From: Pseudomonas sp. P5_109
GTDB taxonomy: Bacteria; Pseudomonadota; Gammaproteobacteria; Pseudomonadales; Pseudomonadaceae
Length of the DNA: 64,000 bases
Assembly: GCF_034009455.1 (NCBI RefSeq)
Contig: NZ_CP125380.1
Span: 427,501-491,500, forward strand
Reading direction: 5' to 3'
In this document: piece by piece, positions 37,458-45,750 of the stretch
Position numbering within the stretch: position 1 is the first letter of the stretch
Layout: each line of letters opens with the position of its first letter
Made by a program: the position numbers and the translations under genes
Notes under the pieces: generated by a model
Told to the model about the DNA's origin: nothing
The model's input: only the letters and a program-made list of their open reading frames with translations
Databases searched by the model: none

Positions 37458-38057
37458 ATGCAACCTGTCCGCAAAAACCTCCGTTCCCAGTGCCAAGCTG
37501 ACCCATCAAGACAACGTCGAGACGAACGCGTGGCGAGGGAGCTTGCTCCCGCAGGCGCGCGCAGCGGCCCCGAAATGGGACGGCTACGCCGTCCAACGGG
37601 AGCAAGCTCCCTCGCCACGGGCGCGGTGTCGCGCCAACGCGGTTTTACCCTGATCGAAATCATGGTGGTGGTGGTCATCATCGGCGTGCTGGGGGCCATT
37701 GTGGTGCCGCAGTTCATGAGCCGCCCTGATCAAGCCAAGGTCACCGCCGCCAGAATCGATATCCAGGCCATCGCTACCGCCCTGGAAATGTATCGCCTCG
37801 ACAACACCCATTACCCTTCGACCCAGCAAGGCCTGGAAGCGTTGGTCAAGCGTCCCTCGGGACTGCCCGCGGCACGCGGCTGGAACCCGCAGGGTTACCT
37901 CAAGAGCATGCCGGTCGACCCGTGGAGCACGCCTTATCAATACATCAATCCGGGTGTGCGATCGGCCGATGGTACCTACGACCTGTATTCCCTGGGTGCC
38001 GATGGCGTGGCGGGTGGGGAGGGGTTTGCCGCCGAAATCGGTAATTGGGGTCATTGA
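37458..38057 (+). CDS. gspG: Type II secretion major pseudopilin GspG, with REP-encoded leader
   Basis: Major pseudopilin. The prepilin peptidase site is RQRG before FTLIEIMVVVVIIG, with Glu5 conserved, followed by the usual globular domain (STQQGLEALVKRPSG, DPWSTPYQYINPG). From ATG 37458, which has GGTGA upstream, the leader would be 62 residues, far longer than the usual 6-15, because an entire REP palindrome (37530-37618) is translated in frame. An internal GTG at 37626 would give the ordinary leader MSRQRG, identical to that of gspJ. Either start is possible; the mature protein is the same. Confidence 0.88.
   Translation: MQPVRKNLRSQCQADPSRQRRDERVARELAPAGARSGPEMGRLRRPTGASSLATGAVSRQRGFTLIEIMVVVVIIGVLGAIVVPQFMSRPDQAKVTAARIDIQAIATALEMYRLDNTHYPSTQQGLEALVKRPSGLPAARGWNPQGYLKSMPVDPWSTPYQYINPGVRSADGTYDLYSLGADGVAGGEGFAAEIGNWGH
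37530..37618. repeat. REP-like palindrome inside the 5' part of gspG
   Basis: GTGGCGAGGGAGCTTGCTCC and its inverted copy GGAGCAAGCTCCCTCGCCAC are separated by about 48 bases. Same family as 3971 and 61411. It contains no stop in the gspG frame. Confidence 0.88.
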
Positions 38058-38060
38058 GCC

Positions 38061-38528
38061 GTGGGCTACCGTTGCCGGGGATTCACGTTGTTGGAGCTGA
38101 TGATCGTGATTGTCATGGTCGGCTTTTTGCTGGGCATGGTGACCTTCGCCGGTGGGGGCAATCCCGCGCGCAAGGTCAGGCAGGAGGCTGAGGCGATGGT
38201 GCAGGTGATCCATCAATTGCGCGAGCGTGCGGTATTCGAGGGCCAGGAGTACGGCTTGCGGCTGAGTACCGATGGCCACCGGGTGATGCGCAAGGGTGTT
38301 CATGGATGGGAGCCGGTGAAGGAACTTGCTGACTGGCCCCTGAGTGTGCGGGTGCGTTTTCGGCATGACGGCTATGCGGTAGACCTGGACGCGGATGAAG
38401 GACCGCCGCAATTACTGATATTCAGCAACGACGAGACCAGTGTCTTCACCCTGACGTTTGAGTCCAGCAATGGGACCTGGCTAAGCCTGTCCGGAGATGG
38501 CCTCGGCGAGGTGGCGATCGATGGTTAG
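38061..38528 (+). CDS. gspH: Type II secretion minor pseudopilin GspH
   Basis: 155 residues from GTG 38061. Leader MGYRCRG, then FTLLELMIVIVMVGFLLGM with Glu5, then a short beta domain typical of GspH/FimT. Minor pseudopilin of the tip complex. Overlaps gspI by eight bases. Confidence 0.9.
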   Translation: MGYRCRGFTLLELMIVIVMVGFLLGMVTFAGGGNPARKVRQEAEAMVQVIHQLRERAVFEGQEYGLRLSTDGHRVMRKGVHGWEPVKELADWPLSVRVRFRHDGYAVDLDADEGPPQLLIFSNDETSVFTLTFESSNGTWLSLSGDGLGEVAIDG

Positions 38529-38904
38529 CCGACCCTCCTGGTCGTCCATGGGCGGTTTCACGTTGCTGGAAATCATGGTCGCCTTGGCGATCTTCGCAAC
38601 ATTGGCGGCTGCCGTGCTTTCAGCCAGTCAATACGTGGTGAAGCAGCGCGGCGCCGTTGAGGCGCGGCTGTTCGCGGCGTGGCTGGCGGACAACCGGCTG
38701 AACGAGTTGCGTCTGCAACCCGGACTGACGACCGGGCAGCAACAACGGGTGGTGTCCATGGATCAGCGAGACTGGCTGCTGGATCAGCACATCAGCGCCA
38801 CCCGCGATCCGCGTTTGCTCCAGGTCGAGATTCAGGTCAGTCCTGTGAACAGTGCGCATGCGTTGCATCGTGCCAGCGCCTGGATACTCGCGGGCCATGA
38901 GTAG
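38521..38904 (+). CDS. gspI: Type II secretion minor pseudopilin GspI
   Basis: 127 residues with leader ending SSMGG before FTLLEIMVALAIFATLAA, and the GspI-specific segment WLADNRLNELRL. ATG 38521 overlaps the end of gspH; ATG 38548 would leave a leader of only three residues without a basic charge and is less likely. Overlaps gspJ by eight bases. Confidence 0.9.
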   Translation: MVSRPSWSSMGGFTLLEIMVALAIFATLAAAVLSASQYVVKQRGAVEARLFAAWLADNRLNELRLQPGLTTGQQQRVVSMDQRDWLLDQHISATRDPRLLQVEIQVSPVNSAHALHRASAWILAGHE

Positions 38905-39439
38905 GCAGCGCGGGTTCACCTTGCTGGAGCTGGTCATCGCCCTGGCCATCTTCGCCGTGCTGGGGCTGGCCAGTTGGGGCTTGTTCGATAGCGTGGTGCG
39001 GGTGCAACAGGGCGCGACGGCCCACGAGCGAGAACTCAGGAGCCTGCAACGAGCAGTGGCGGTGATCGAGCGGGATCTGCTGCATGTCACAACCCAGCCA
39101 ATGGTGCTCGCACCGCCGCTTTTGCAGTTCCAGCGCAGTCACTGGCGCAATCCCCTGGACCAACCGCGCAGTGAACGCCAGGCCCTGACGTATCGACTCG
39201 ACGGTGGCGTGCTGTGGCGTGAAAGCCAGGGGGAAGGCTCAGAACTCGTGCAACGGCAAAAACTGCTCGAAGGCGTTCGCGAGTTGAGCTGGCGTCTGTT
39301 CGACAGCGAGTCCGGCTGGGTCGCTCATTGGTCGGCCGGGCAGGACGCGAAGGCGCCCCAGGCGCTGGAGGTGCACGTCTCGGTCGGGCGCTTCGAATCG
39401 ATCCGTCGGGTGTTGCCGATGCCGGGTGCATTGCCATGA
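38897..39439 (+). CDS. gspJ: Type II secretion minor pseudopilin GspJ
   Basis: 180 residues. Leader MSRQRG, then FTLLELVIALAIFAVLG with Glu5; the motif LQRAVAVIERDLLHV is typical of GspJ. The start ATG 38897 lies inside the end of gspI, giving coupling. Confidence 0.92.
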   Translation: MSRQRGFTLLELVIALAIFAVLGLASWGLFDSVVRVQQGATAHERELRSLQRAVAVIERDLLHVTTQPMVLAPPLLQFQRSHWRNPLDQPRSERQALTYRLDGGVLWRESQGEGSELVQRQKLLEGVRELSWRLFDSESGWVAHWSAGQDAKAPQALEVHVSVGRFESIRRVLPMPGALP

Positions 39440-40287
39440 ACGGGCAGCAACGCGGCATTGCGCTGATCAGTGTATTGCTGGTTCTGAGCCTGGCGTTGCT
39501 GATCACCGGTGGCCTGTTGCGCAGTCACCACCTGTCGCTGCAAAGCAGTGGGCAACAGTTGCAGCAACTGCAGTTGCGGCAACTCGCATCGGGCGGGGAA
39601 ACCTGGGCGTTGATGCTGTTGCGCGACGCGTTGCAGGACGCGAAAAAACCCGTCGAACGCTTGCAAGGCTGGACTGACATGGCGCCTGATTTCGAGGTTG
39701 ACGATGGGCAGATCCGCATCGATATCGATGACCTCGCCGGGCGCTTCAATCTCAATGCGTTGTTACGCCAGGGCCAGGTGGATCAGGTCACCCTCAACCG
39801 TTGGGCGCGTCTGCTTGAACTGCTCGAACTTCCTCCTCTGCAACTGAGTCAGGTCGGGCCATTACGGGAGCTGAGCCAGCTGCGCTTGCTACCTGGCATT
39901 GACGCTCACCTGTTGCAGCGGCTGGAACCCTGGGTGGCGCTGCTGCCCACCGACGTCGCCTTGAACATCAACACCGCACCGGCGCTGCTGTTGAGAACGC
40001 TCGGCAAGGTGGACGCCGCGACCGCCAACGCGCTGGCGCTTCAGGCCACAACAACGCCCTGGACGAGCGTCCAGGCGTTTACGCAGGACCCGTTGCTCTC
40101 CGGACAGGGCTTGAGCAGTCACGGACTTGGCACCCATAGCCGCTGGTATCGGATCAGCGTGCAGGTGACCCGGGGCGGGCGCGCACTGCACCTGGCCACG
40201 GATGTCGGGCACGACCCCGAGACTCAACAGCTGTCTATGTTGCAGAGACGTTTTCTTCCCATGAGTACCCACGAGAGACCGCGATGA
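39436..40287 (+). CDS. gspK: Type II secretion minor pseudopilin GspK
   Basis: 283 residues. Leader MNGQQRG then IALISVLLVLSLALLITGG; the usual Glu5 is absent, as in most GspK proteins. The large periplasmic domain contains DLAGRFNLNALL and INTNTAP-like VALNINTAPALLLRTL typical of the SAM-like part. Tip protein with GspI and GspJ. Four-base overlaps with gspJ and gspL. Confidence 0.92.
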   Translation: MNGQQRGIALISVLLVLSLALLITGGLLRSHHLSLQSSGQQLQQLQLRQLASGGETWALMLLRDALQDAKKPVERLQGWTDMAPDFEVDDGQIRIDIDDLAGRFNLNALLRQGQVDQVTLNRWARLLELLELPPLQLSQVGPLRELSQLRLLPGIDAHLLQRLEPWVALLPTDVALNINTAPALLLRTLGKVDAATANALALQATTTPWTSVQAFTQDPLLSGQGLSSHGLGTHSRWYRISVQVTRGGRALHLATDVGHDPETQQLSMLQRRFLPMSTHERPR

Positions 40288-41390
40288 ACACTTGGCTTTA
40301 CCTGACCGCCGAGGGCCAGGATGCGCCATCGAGCCTTTGGCCCTGCGTCCTCTGGTCGCCAACCGGTCAACGCCAGCCGATGCCCCTGAATCAGGCCGCT
40401 TCGGCATTGCAGGGGCAGGCAGTCGATGTGCTGCTGCCCATGGAAATGTGCGCCTGGGTTCGCAGCGAGCCATGGCCGGCGCGGCGCGGACCCGAGGCCC
40501 AGGCCATCGCCTTCGCCGTGGAAGATCAACTGAGTGAAGCGCTGGAGAGGGTGCATTTGAGCGTTGGCGCTCGTGATCGTGACGGCTGCTACCCGGTCAT
40601 GGTCATTGATCGCGAACGGTTGGCCGCCGTGCTCGCTTTGCTGCGTGAGGCGGGTGTTGAGGTGCGCGGGGCGTTCGTCGATGCCGATGTGTTGTCCGGC
40701 GATCAGCCTTGCGGTACCTGGTGGTTCGGTCGTTGGTTGTTGGGTGGCGGTCTGTCGGCGCGCCTGGCGCTGTCGCAGCAACACCTGGCACTGCTCGCCC
40801 CGTCCTTACCCAAGGACATGCAATGGCTGGACGAACGTGAGGCCCCCGCTGTCATCGACCAATGCCTGAGCGGTCGTCCAGCCCGGGCCATCAACCTGCT
40901 GCAAGGCGCATTCGCCCCGCGCGGCAAACGTCTGCCCTGGCGTGCCGGCGGGTGGGCGCTGTTGATGCTGGCGCTGTTGACCTGGGGGGCCAGCGAGACG
41001 CGGATCCGCTTCCTCGACAGCGAAGCTCACCGCCTCGCCACCCAGAATGAACAGCGGTTCAAGGCGCTTTACCCGCAACAGGGCCGCATCGTCGACATGG
41101 CTGCGCAACTCAAGGCCCTGCAAAACAGGCCTGTCGAATCGCAAAATACCCGGATTGCCGGACTGGTCCAGTTGATTGAACAGGTGGTTGGCGCCAGTCC
41201 GGTCGAGGTCCAGCGTATCGAGTTTCGAGCAGGCGAAGGCTGGAAAATCCAGCTGACCGCCAGCGGCTTTGCCGAGCTGGAGCAGTTGCGCGAACGAGGA
41301 CGACAGCAAGGTATGCCCATCCGGCTCGACAGCGCGAACAAAGCCGCTGACCGAGTGTACGCCACCCTCACCGTGGAGGACGAGGCATGA
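40284..41390 (+). CDS. gspL: Type II secretion protein GspL
   Basis: 368 residues: a cytoplasmic actin-like domain (about 1-215) that recruits GspE, one membrane helix (GWALLMLALLTWGA, about 228-242) and a periplasmic ferredoxin-like domain (QLIEQVVGASPVEVQRIEFR). Overlaps gspK and gspM by four bases. Confidence 0.9.
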   Translation: MNTWLYLTAEGQDAPSSLWPCVLWSPTGQRQPMPLNQAASALQGQAVDVLLPMEMCAWVRSEPWPARRGPEAQAIAFAVEDQLSEALERVHLSVGARDRDGCYPVMVIDRERLAAVLALLREAGVEVRGAFVDADVLSGDQPCGTWWFGRWLLGGGLSARLALSQQHLALLAPSLPKDMQWLDEREAPAVIDQCLSGRPARAINLLQGAFAPRGKRLPWRAGGWALLMLALLTWGASETRIRFLDSEAHRLATQNEQRFKALYPQQGRIVDMAAQLKALQNRPVESQNTRIAGLVQLIEQVVGASPVEVQRIEFRAGEGWKIQLTASGFAELEQLRERGRQQGMPIRLDSANKAADRVYATLTVEDEA

Positions 41391-41818
41391 AACAGATGTG
41401 GCTTGGAATTTCCCCGCGAGAGCAGCGGCTGTTACGGGTGTTGGGCGTCTTTTTGCTGACGGTTGTGGCTTTCAGCCTGATCTGGCAACCGACCCGGCAG
41501 CGCCTGGAAACAGTCGAGCGACAATATCAACAGCAAATGGCGCTCGCCGCGCAACTGCAGCAGGCGTTACCGCACAGCCATGCCCCCGTCGACAGCGCTC
41601 AACCGCTATCGCTGCGCATCAGCGAAAACGCCGCGGCGGTGGGGCTGGAGATCCGTCAGATGGAGAGCGAAACCGATCTGCTGCGCGTGACCCTCAGTGG
41701 TAACGCGCAGCCCTTGATGCAGTGGCTCGACGGCATCGAGCGCGACGGTGTCGCGTTGCAATCGCTGACCCTGGAAAAACGTGACGATGCCCTGGAGGCG
41801 CGACTGGTGCTCAAGTAG
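41387..41818 (+). CDS. gspM: Type II secretion protein GspM
   Basis: 143 residues: a short cytoplasmic N-terminus (WLGISPREQRLLR), a membrane helix (VLGVFLLTVVAFSLIW), a coiled-coil stretch and a small periplasmic domain. Partner of GspL. Last gene of the operon; its final eight bases overlap the end of the convergent MFS gene, so no space is left for gspN, gspO or a terminator. Confidence 0.88.
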   Translation: MKQMWLGISPREQRLLRVLGVFLLTVVAFSLIWQPTRQRLETVERQYQQQMALAAQLQQALPHSHAPVDSAQPLSLRISENAAAVGLEIRQMESETDLLRVTLSGNAQPLMQWLDGIERDGVALQSLTLEKRDDALEARLVLK

Positions 41819-43091
41819 CCGAGGTGTGCTGAGGCAACAACGGCAACTTCGCCAGTTTCAAGGCCGTCAGCAGCGCAATCACCAGCAGCGTGCCGATGAA
41901 CAGCCCGATCCCGTTCCACCCGCCCATGTGCCAGAACACGCCACCTGCCGTTCCGGCGATGCTCCCACCGGCGTAATAGCTGAACAGGTACAGCGACGAC
42001 GCCTGCCCCTTGGCCTTGGTGGCGCGGCGGCCGATCCAGCTGCTGGCCACCGAATGGGCACCGAAGAAGCCGAAGGTGAACACCAGCATGCCGATGATCA
42101 CCAGCGGCAGCGGTGTGAACATCGTCAGGGCCAGGCCGGCGATCATCAGCGCGATGGTGCTCCAGAGCACTTTGCGGCGACCGAGTCTGTCGGCCAGCGA
42201 GCCGATTTTCGCCGAGCTGTAGATGCCCGACAGGTACACCACCGACAGCAACCCGACGAAGGCCTGTTCCATGTGGTACGGCGCGGCCAGCAGGCGATAG
42301 CCGATGTAGTTGAACAGCGTGACGAACGCGCCCATCAACACAAAGGCTTCGAGAAACAACAGCGGCAGGCCGGCGTCGCGAAAGTGCATGGTGAAACCGT
42401 CGAGCAGGCTGCGCGGGTGCAGCGAGCGGGCGCGGAAGTTGCGCGACTCCGGGAGGATTTTCCAGAACACCGCCGCTGCAACCAGCGCCAGGCCACCGAT
42501 CACCAGCATCGCCGTGTGCCAACTGACGAAGTCGATCAATACCCCGGTGATCAAGCGTCCGCTCATCCCGCCAATCGCGTTGCCACCGATGTACAAGCCC
42601 ATGGCGAGGCCGATGTGCTGTGGGTGGATCTCTTCGCTCAAGTAAGTCATCGCAACCGCCGCCAGGCCGCTCAACGACAATCCAATCAGCGCACGCATCA
42701 GCAGCACACCGTGCCAGCTCGGCATCATCGCACTGGCCATGGTGCACAGCGCAGCGGCGAACAGTGCGGCCACCATCACCGGTTTACGCCCGATACGGTC
42801 GGAAATCGGGCCGGTGATCAGCAGGCCGATGGCAAGCATGCCGGTGGCGATAGACAGGATCAGGCTGCTTTGCGCCGCGTTGATGGAATATTCGTGGGAC
42901 AGCAGCGGCATCATCGGCTGTACGCAATAGAGCAGGGCGAAAGTCGCGAAGCCGCCGCAGAACAACGCCAGCACCGTGCGCATGAACGCCGGCGTACCTT
43001 TTTCGATGTAGATCTCCGCCAGCTCAGCGGCGATAGCGTCCGGCGCTGAAGGTGAAACTTCATGGGCGAGTGGGGCGACAGCAGTTTTCAC
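41811..43091 (-). CDS. MFS transporter, YnfM/AraJ-like
   Basis: Twelve-helix major facilitator of about 426 residues. The signature GPISDRIGRKPVM between helices 2 and 3 and the second-half copy GSLADRLGRRKVLW are clear. Likely an efflux permease; substrate unknown. GTG 43091 with GAGG upstream is preferred over the longer frame to 43211, which would run into the LysR start. Divergent from the LysR gene, which probably controls it. Confidence 0.85.
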   Translation of the reverse strand: MKTAVAPLAHEVSPSAPDAIAAELAEIYIEKGTPAFMRTVLALFCGGFATFALLYCVQPMMPLLSHEYSINAAQSSLILSIATGMLAIGLLITGPISDRIGRKPVMVAALFAAALCTMASAMMPSWHGVLLMRALIGLSLSGLAAVAMTYLSEEIHPQHIGLAMGLYIGGNAIGGMSGRLITGVLIDFVSWHTAMLVIGGLALVAAAVFWKILPESRNFRARSLHPRSLLDGFTMHFRDAGLPLLFLEAFVLMGAFVTLFNYIGYRLLAAPYHMEQAFVGLLSVVYLSGIYSSAKIGSLADRLGRRKVLWSTIALMIAGLALTMFTPLPLVIIGMLVFTFGFFGAHSVASSWIGRRATKAKGQASSLYLFSYYAGGSIAGTAGGVFWHMGGWNGIGLFIGTLLVIALLTALKLAKLPLLPQHTSAT

Positions 43092-43209
43092 GGGGGACCT
43101 CGGAGGACGCAGCCGGTCAGGCAATGAAAAAAGCATATAGCTGGCTAATGATTCAATCCAATATATTGTTCGACCTGTTTGATAGCTTTTACGACCTAAT
43201 GGGGTTTCC

Positions 43210-44112
43210 ATGGAATTGCGTCATCTGCGCTACTTCATCGCCGTCGCCGAAGAACTGCACTTCGGCCGCGCCGCACAGGTGCTGGGCATCTCGCAACCAC
43301 CGCTGAGCCAGCAGATCCAGGCGCTGGAACAGGAAGTCGGCGCACGCCTGTTCGAGCGTACCAATCGTCGGGTCGAGCTGAGCGAGGCTGGCCGGCTGTT
43401 TCTGCAAGAGGCGCGGCTGGTGCTGGCGCAGGTCGACAAAGCGGCGGATGTCGCGCGACGGGCGCAACTGGGTGAGTTGGGTGAGCTGAAAATCGGCTTC
43501 ACCTCGTCGGCACCCTTCAACTCGACCATTCCCCAGGCGATTTTCTCTTTTCGTCAGCGCTTCCCGGCGGTGCACCTGAACCTGCGGGAAATGAGCAGCA
43601 CCCAGGTGGCCGATGCGCTGGTGGACGAGTCGATCGAAGTCGGCATCATGCGCCCGCTCGGGCTACCGGAATGCCTCAGCGTGGTCGAGTTGATGCGCGA
43701 ACCGCTGGTCGCGGTACTCAGCTCCAAGCACCCGTTGGTAGAGGGCGGCGAGGAAGGTTTGTTCCTGTCAGCCCTGGCGCTTGAGCCCTTTGTGTTTTTT
43801 CCGCGCAGCTATGGCAGTGGCCTGTATGCGCAGTTGCTCAGCCTGGCGCGGGATGCCGGCTTCACTCCGCATTTTGCACAAGAGGCTGGAGAGGCGATGA
43901 CCATCATTGGGCTGGTGGCGGCAGGGCTGGGTGTGTCGGTGATGCCGGCGTCTTATCAGCGGATGCGTATCGATGGTGTGGTCTATCGACCGTTGCTCGA
44001 TCCGGCGGCGGTGTCGGCGGTTTGGCTGGTGCAGCGCAAGGATCAGAAATCGGCGATGGCCAAGGCGTTTGTTGAACTGCTGACGCGCAAGGTCGAGCCG
44101 CTGCAACCGTGA
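43210..44112 (+). CDS. LysR-family transcriptional regulator
   Basis: 300 residues: N-terminal winged helix-turn-helix (MELRHLRYFIAVAEELHFGRAA to RLFERTNRRVELSEAG) and a periplasmic-binding-fold effector domain from about residue 90. Divergent from the MFS gene with a spacer of 118 AT-rich bases, the usual arrangement for an autoregulated LysR activator and its target. Effector unknown. Confidence 0.9.
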   Translation: MELRHLRYFIAVAEELHFGRAAQVLGISQPPLSQQIQALEQEVGARLFERTNRRVELSEAGRLFLQEARLVLAQVDKAADVARRAQLGELGELKIGFTSSAPFNSTIPQAIFSFRQRFPAVHLNLREMSSTQVADALVDESIEVGIMRPLGLPECLSVVELMREPLVAVLSSKHPLVEGGEEGLFLSALALEPFVFFPRSYGSGLYAQLLSLARDAGFTPHFAQEAGEAMTIIGLVAAGLGVSVMPASYQRMRIDGVVYRPLLDPAAVSAVWLVQRKDQKSAMAKAFVELLTRKVEPLQP

Positions 44113-44127
44113 CGGCTGCGCCGTCAA

Positions 44128-44219
44128 TCGCGGGCAAGCCCGCTCCCACAAGGATCTGCGGTGTGAACACAATGTTGGCCACATTGCAAAACCCTGTGGG
44201 AGCGGGCTTGCCCGCGAAA
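44128..44219. repeat. REP pair after the LysR gene
   Basis: TCGCGGGCAAGCCCGCTCCC and GGGAGCGGGCTTGCCCGCGA in inverted orientation, a GGGC variant of the main family. It marks the left edge of the AT-richer island. Confidence 0.88.
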
Positions 44220-44402
44220 GCGCCCGCAAGGACACCACAAAAAACAGCTGTCAGCGGAGGCTGTGTCAGAAATTTCACCGCCGCTAGTGGGACATTTCCG
44301 AAATCCCTCAGAGAGGCTACAGCGCCTTGCGACGTTGCCTTCAACTACTCCAGAATCCGCCGGCTTGTGCGCTTTGAGGGGCATCGCTAACTTGATTCGT
44401 GT

Positions 44403-44570
44403 CACTGATTGTCAGTGATCGGGTTTAGCAGCCCGTGTTTTCGCTAAGTGCATTTGCGCTCCTGATAGGCAGGTATGTCTGTACCTGCCCTTGACGGTAG
44501 CTGTGCGCAGGGCGCCCTCGGGCGCGCCGGTTTGGCGAAGACCCGGTCTGCTAACCTGCGTACAGCTGCC
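44403..44570 (+). ncRNA. Strongly structured RNA leader upstream of the DUF6124 gene
   Basis: Direct reading shows a chain of stems in the 220 bases before the start codon: CACTGA/TCAGTG (44403-44417), CGGG/CCCG (44420-44435), GGCAGGTA/TACCTGCC (44468-44488), and then a 16-base-pair closing stem, GGTAGCTGTGCGCAGG (44496-44511) with CCTGCGTACAGCTGCC (44555-44570), broken only by two G-U pairs. The closing stem encloses two hairpins, GCGCC-CTCG-GGCGC and CCGG/CCGG, so the core looks like a three-way junction. It could be a cis-regulatory leader or a small RNA; the layout also resembles phage C4-type antisense RNAs, which I cannot verify. Confidence 0.6.
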
Positions 44571-44625
44571 ACCCTTTTGATCAGTAACGATACGGTGTCG
44601 GCTCCACTTTTCTGGGCACTGAATC

Positions 44626-44880
44626 ATGACCAAAAAAGCAAAACAATCGCCGGACACTCCACGCGAACCCAGCAATATCTTCTTGATCGCCCCGGATATC
44701 GACAACCACACCCTGCTGGAATACGCCTGTGTGTCGCTGGCATCAGCCAATGTCATGGCGAGCGATTTCGCGAGGAGTCTGAACGGGTCGCAGAGCAACA
44801 CCCTGCTGGGGATTCAGCAGTCGATCATGCTGGGGGAGCTGGCGGTGAATCGGGTGCTGGATAACCTCGATCCACCGTAA
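44626..44880 (+). CDS. DUF6124 (DUF3077-like) small protein
   Basis: 84 residues. The pattern IFLIAPDIDNHTLLEYAC, LASANVMASDFARSL and QSIMLGELAVNRVLDNLD matches the small DUF6124/DUF3077 proteins found in many copies in Pseudomonas genomes. No signal peptide or membrane helix; probably all helical. Function unknown. The unusual feature is the folded RNA leader immediately upstream. Confidence 0.75.
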   Translation: MTKKAKQSPDTPREPSNIFLIAPDIDNHTLLEYACVSLASANVMASDFARSLNGSQSNTLLGIQQSIMLGELAVNRVLDNLDPP

Positions 44881-44951
44881 ACCACCCAATTGAATGTTCC
44901 AATTCGGGGTTACGATCAATTCGAATTAAGTTGAGCAACGCGGAGTAGATC

Positions 44952-45191
44952 ATGACAGGCCAATTTCGCCGTTGGGATTCCGCCGAATACCTAAAGACCG
45001 AAGAGGACTTGGCTGATTATCTGAAAGCTTGTTTGGAAGTAGGGGAAGAGGATCCAGAATTCGTCTTCAAGGCACTTGCGACAATTGCGCGTGCTCGTGA
45101 ATCAAACCCAACGTTTCCGAAAGGAGCTTGTGAGACTCTGAGGATCCTGGGCAACCAGCCATCACAGAGCCAGGCAGGTAAAGGGCGATGA
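44952..45191 (+). pseudogene. Remnant of a HigA/addiction-module antitoxin lacking its helix-turn-helix
   Basis: 79 codons, good ribosome site (GGAG). The first 50 residues (FRRWDSAEYLKTEEDLADYL, ALATIARAR) match the N-terminal half of the family of addiction-module antidote proteins usually paired with Gp49/RelE-like toxins. Homologues continue with a helix-turn-helix of about 22 residues before an NPTF segment; here IARAR is joined directly to ESNPTF, so the DNA-binding helices are deleted in frame, and the C-terminus is divergent. No toxin gene is next to it. It may still be expressed. Confidence 0.6.
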
Positions 45192-45252
45192 CAAGCCGAC
45201 CTCTTTGTTAAGGAGCGTCGAAAGGCGCTCTTTGGCGTTTCTGGCCTTACAT

Positions 45253-45410
45253 CCAGCGCTTGAAAATCAGTTTCAGGCGGAGAGTGTGCTGGCCGTCGGC
45301 ATTGCTGCCGAGTCCGACGAGCTCGGCTTGGATACGGGCGCCTGCACCAATGCGTGTTTCAGTTCTTTGAGCACCGGAATGCCGCTACCTTACCGATCAC
45401 CAGACCGCCG
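45253..45410 (-). pseudogene. Degenerate fragment of the polyene cluster ketosynthase
   Basis: Bases 45253-45270 repeat the C-terminal end of the ketosynthase gene at 47417-47434 (CCAGCGCTTGAAAATCAG), and 45284-45407 align with its interior at 47836-47960, including GTGTGCTGGCCGTCGGC and TTGAGCACC/TCGAGCACC. Relative to the intact gene a large internal part is missing and at least one base is deleted, so no frame survives. Same strand as the intact gene, about 2.2 kb away. Confidence 0.8.
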
Positions 45411-45750
45411 CGTCCCTAATCTTAGGGGTGCAGGTATTTTGTATAAACTCTATCTAAGTGGCGTATAGGTAAGTTTCTTACGTAGCAGTTGATTTTTATT
45501 AATGATGGAGTTGTTTGTCTGTGCAGTTAAATGAACTTAGGAGCTTGCTGTAGGAATGTTCTCTTGGTGGTGTGGGGGTTGTCTGAAAGTTATAGGGTTG
45601 CACTGGCTATAGGCAGGATTTGTTTGACGGCTGATCCCTGTGTCGGCAATGTTTAGAGCTTGGGTGTGTGACATATTTGTATATTTGTTAGGAGTGGCTG
45701 CTTTAAATCCTTGTAAGAGGATGTGCGGCTGACTCAAAGGAGTGAAGGGC
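45411..45750 (+). other. AT-rich gene-free stretch upstream of hcp
   Basis: About 340 bases visibly richer in A+T than the rest of the window, with many stops in all frames and no convincing gene, tRNA or repeat. It presumably contains the hcp promoter, but I found neither a good sigma-70 nor a sigma-54 site. AGGAG precedes the hcp ATG. Confidence 0.5.

Noticed and set aside
44475..44864. 129-codon plus-strand frame starting in the RNA leader
   Set aside because: It overlaps both the folded RNA and the DUF6124 gene in another frame, and has no recognisable motif.
45205..45468. 87-codon plus-strand frame over the ketosynthase fragment
   Set aside because: It reads the wrong strand of the degenerate ketosynthase sequence; not a protein gene.
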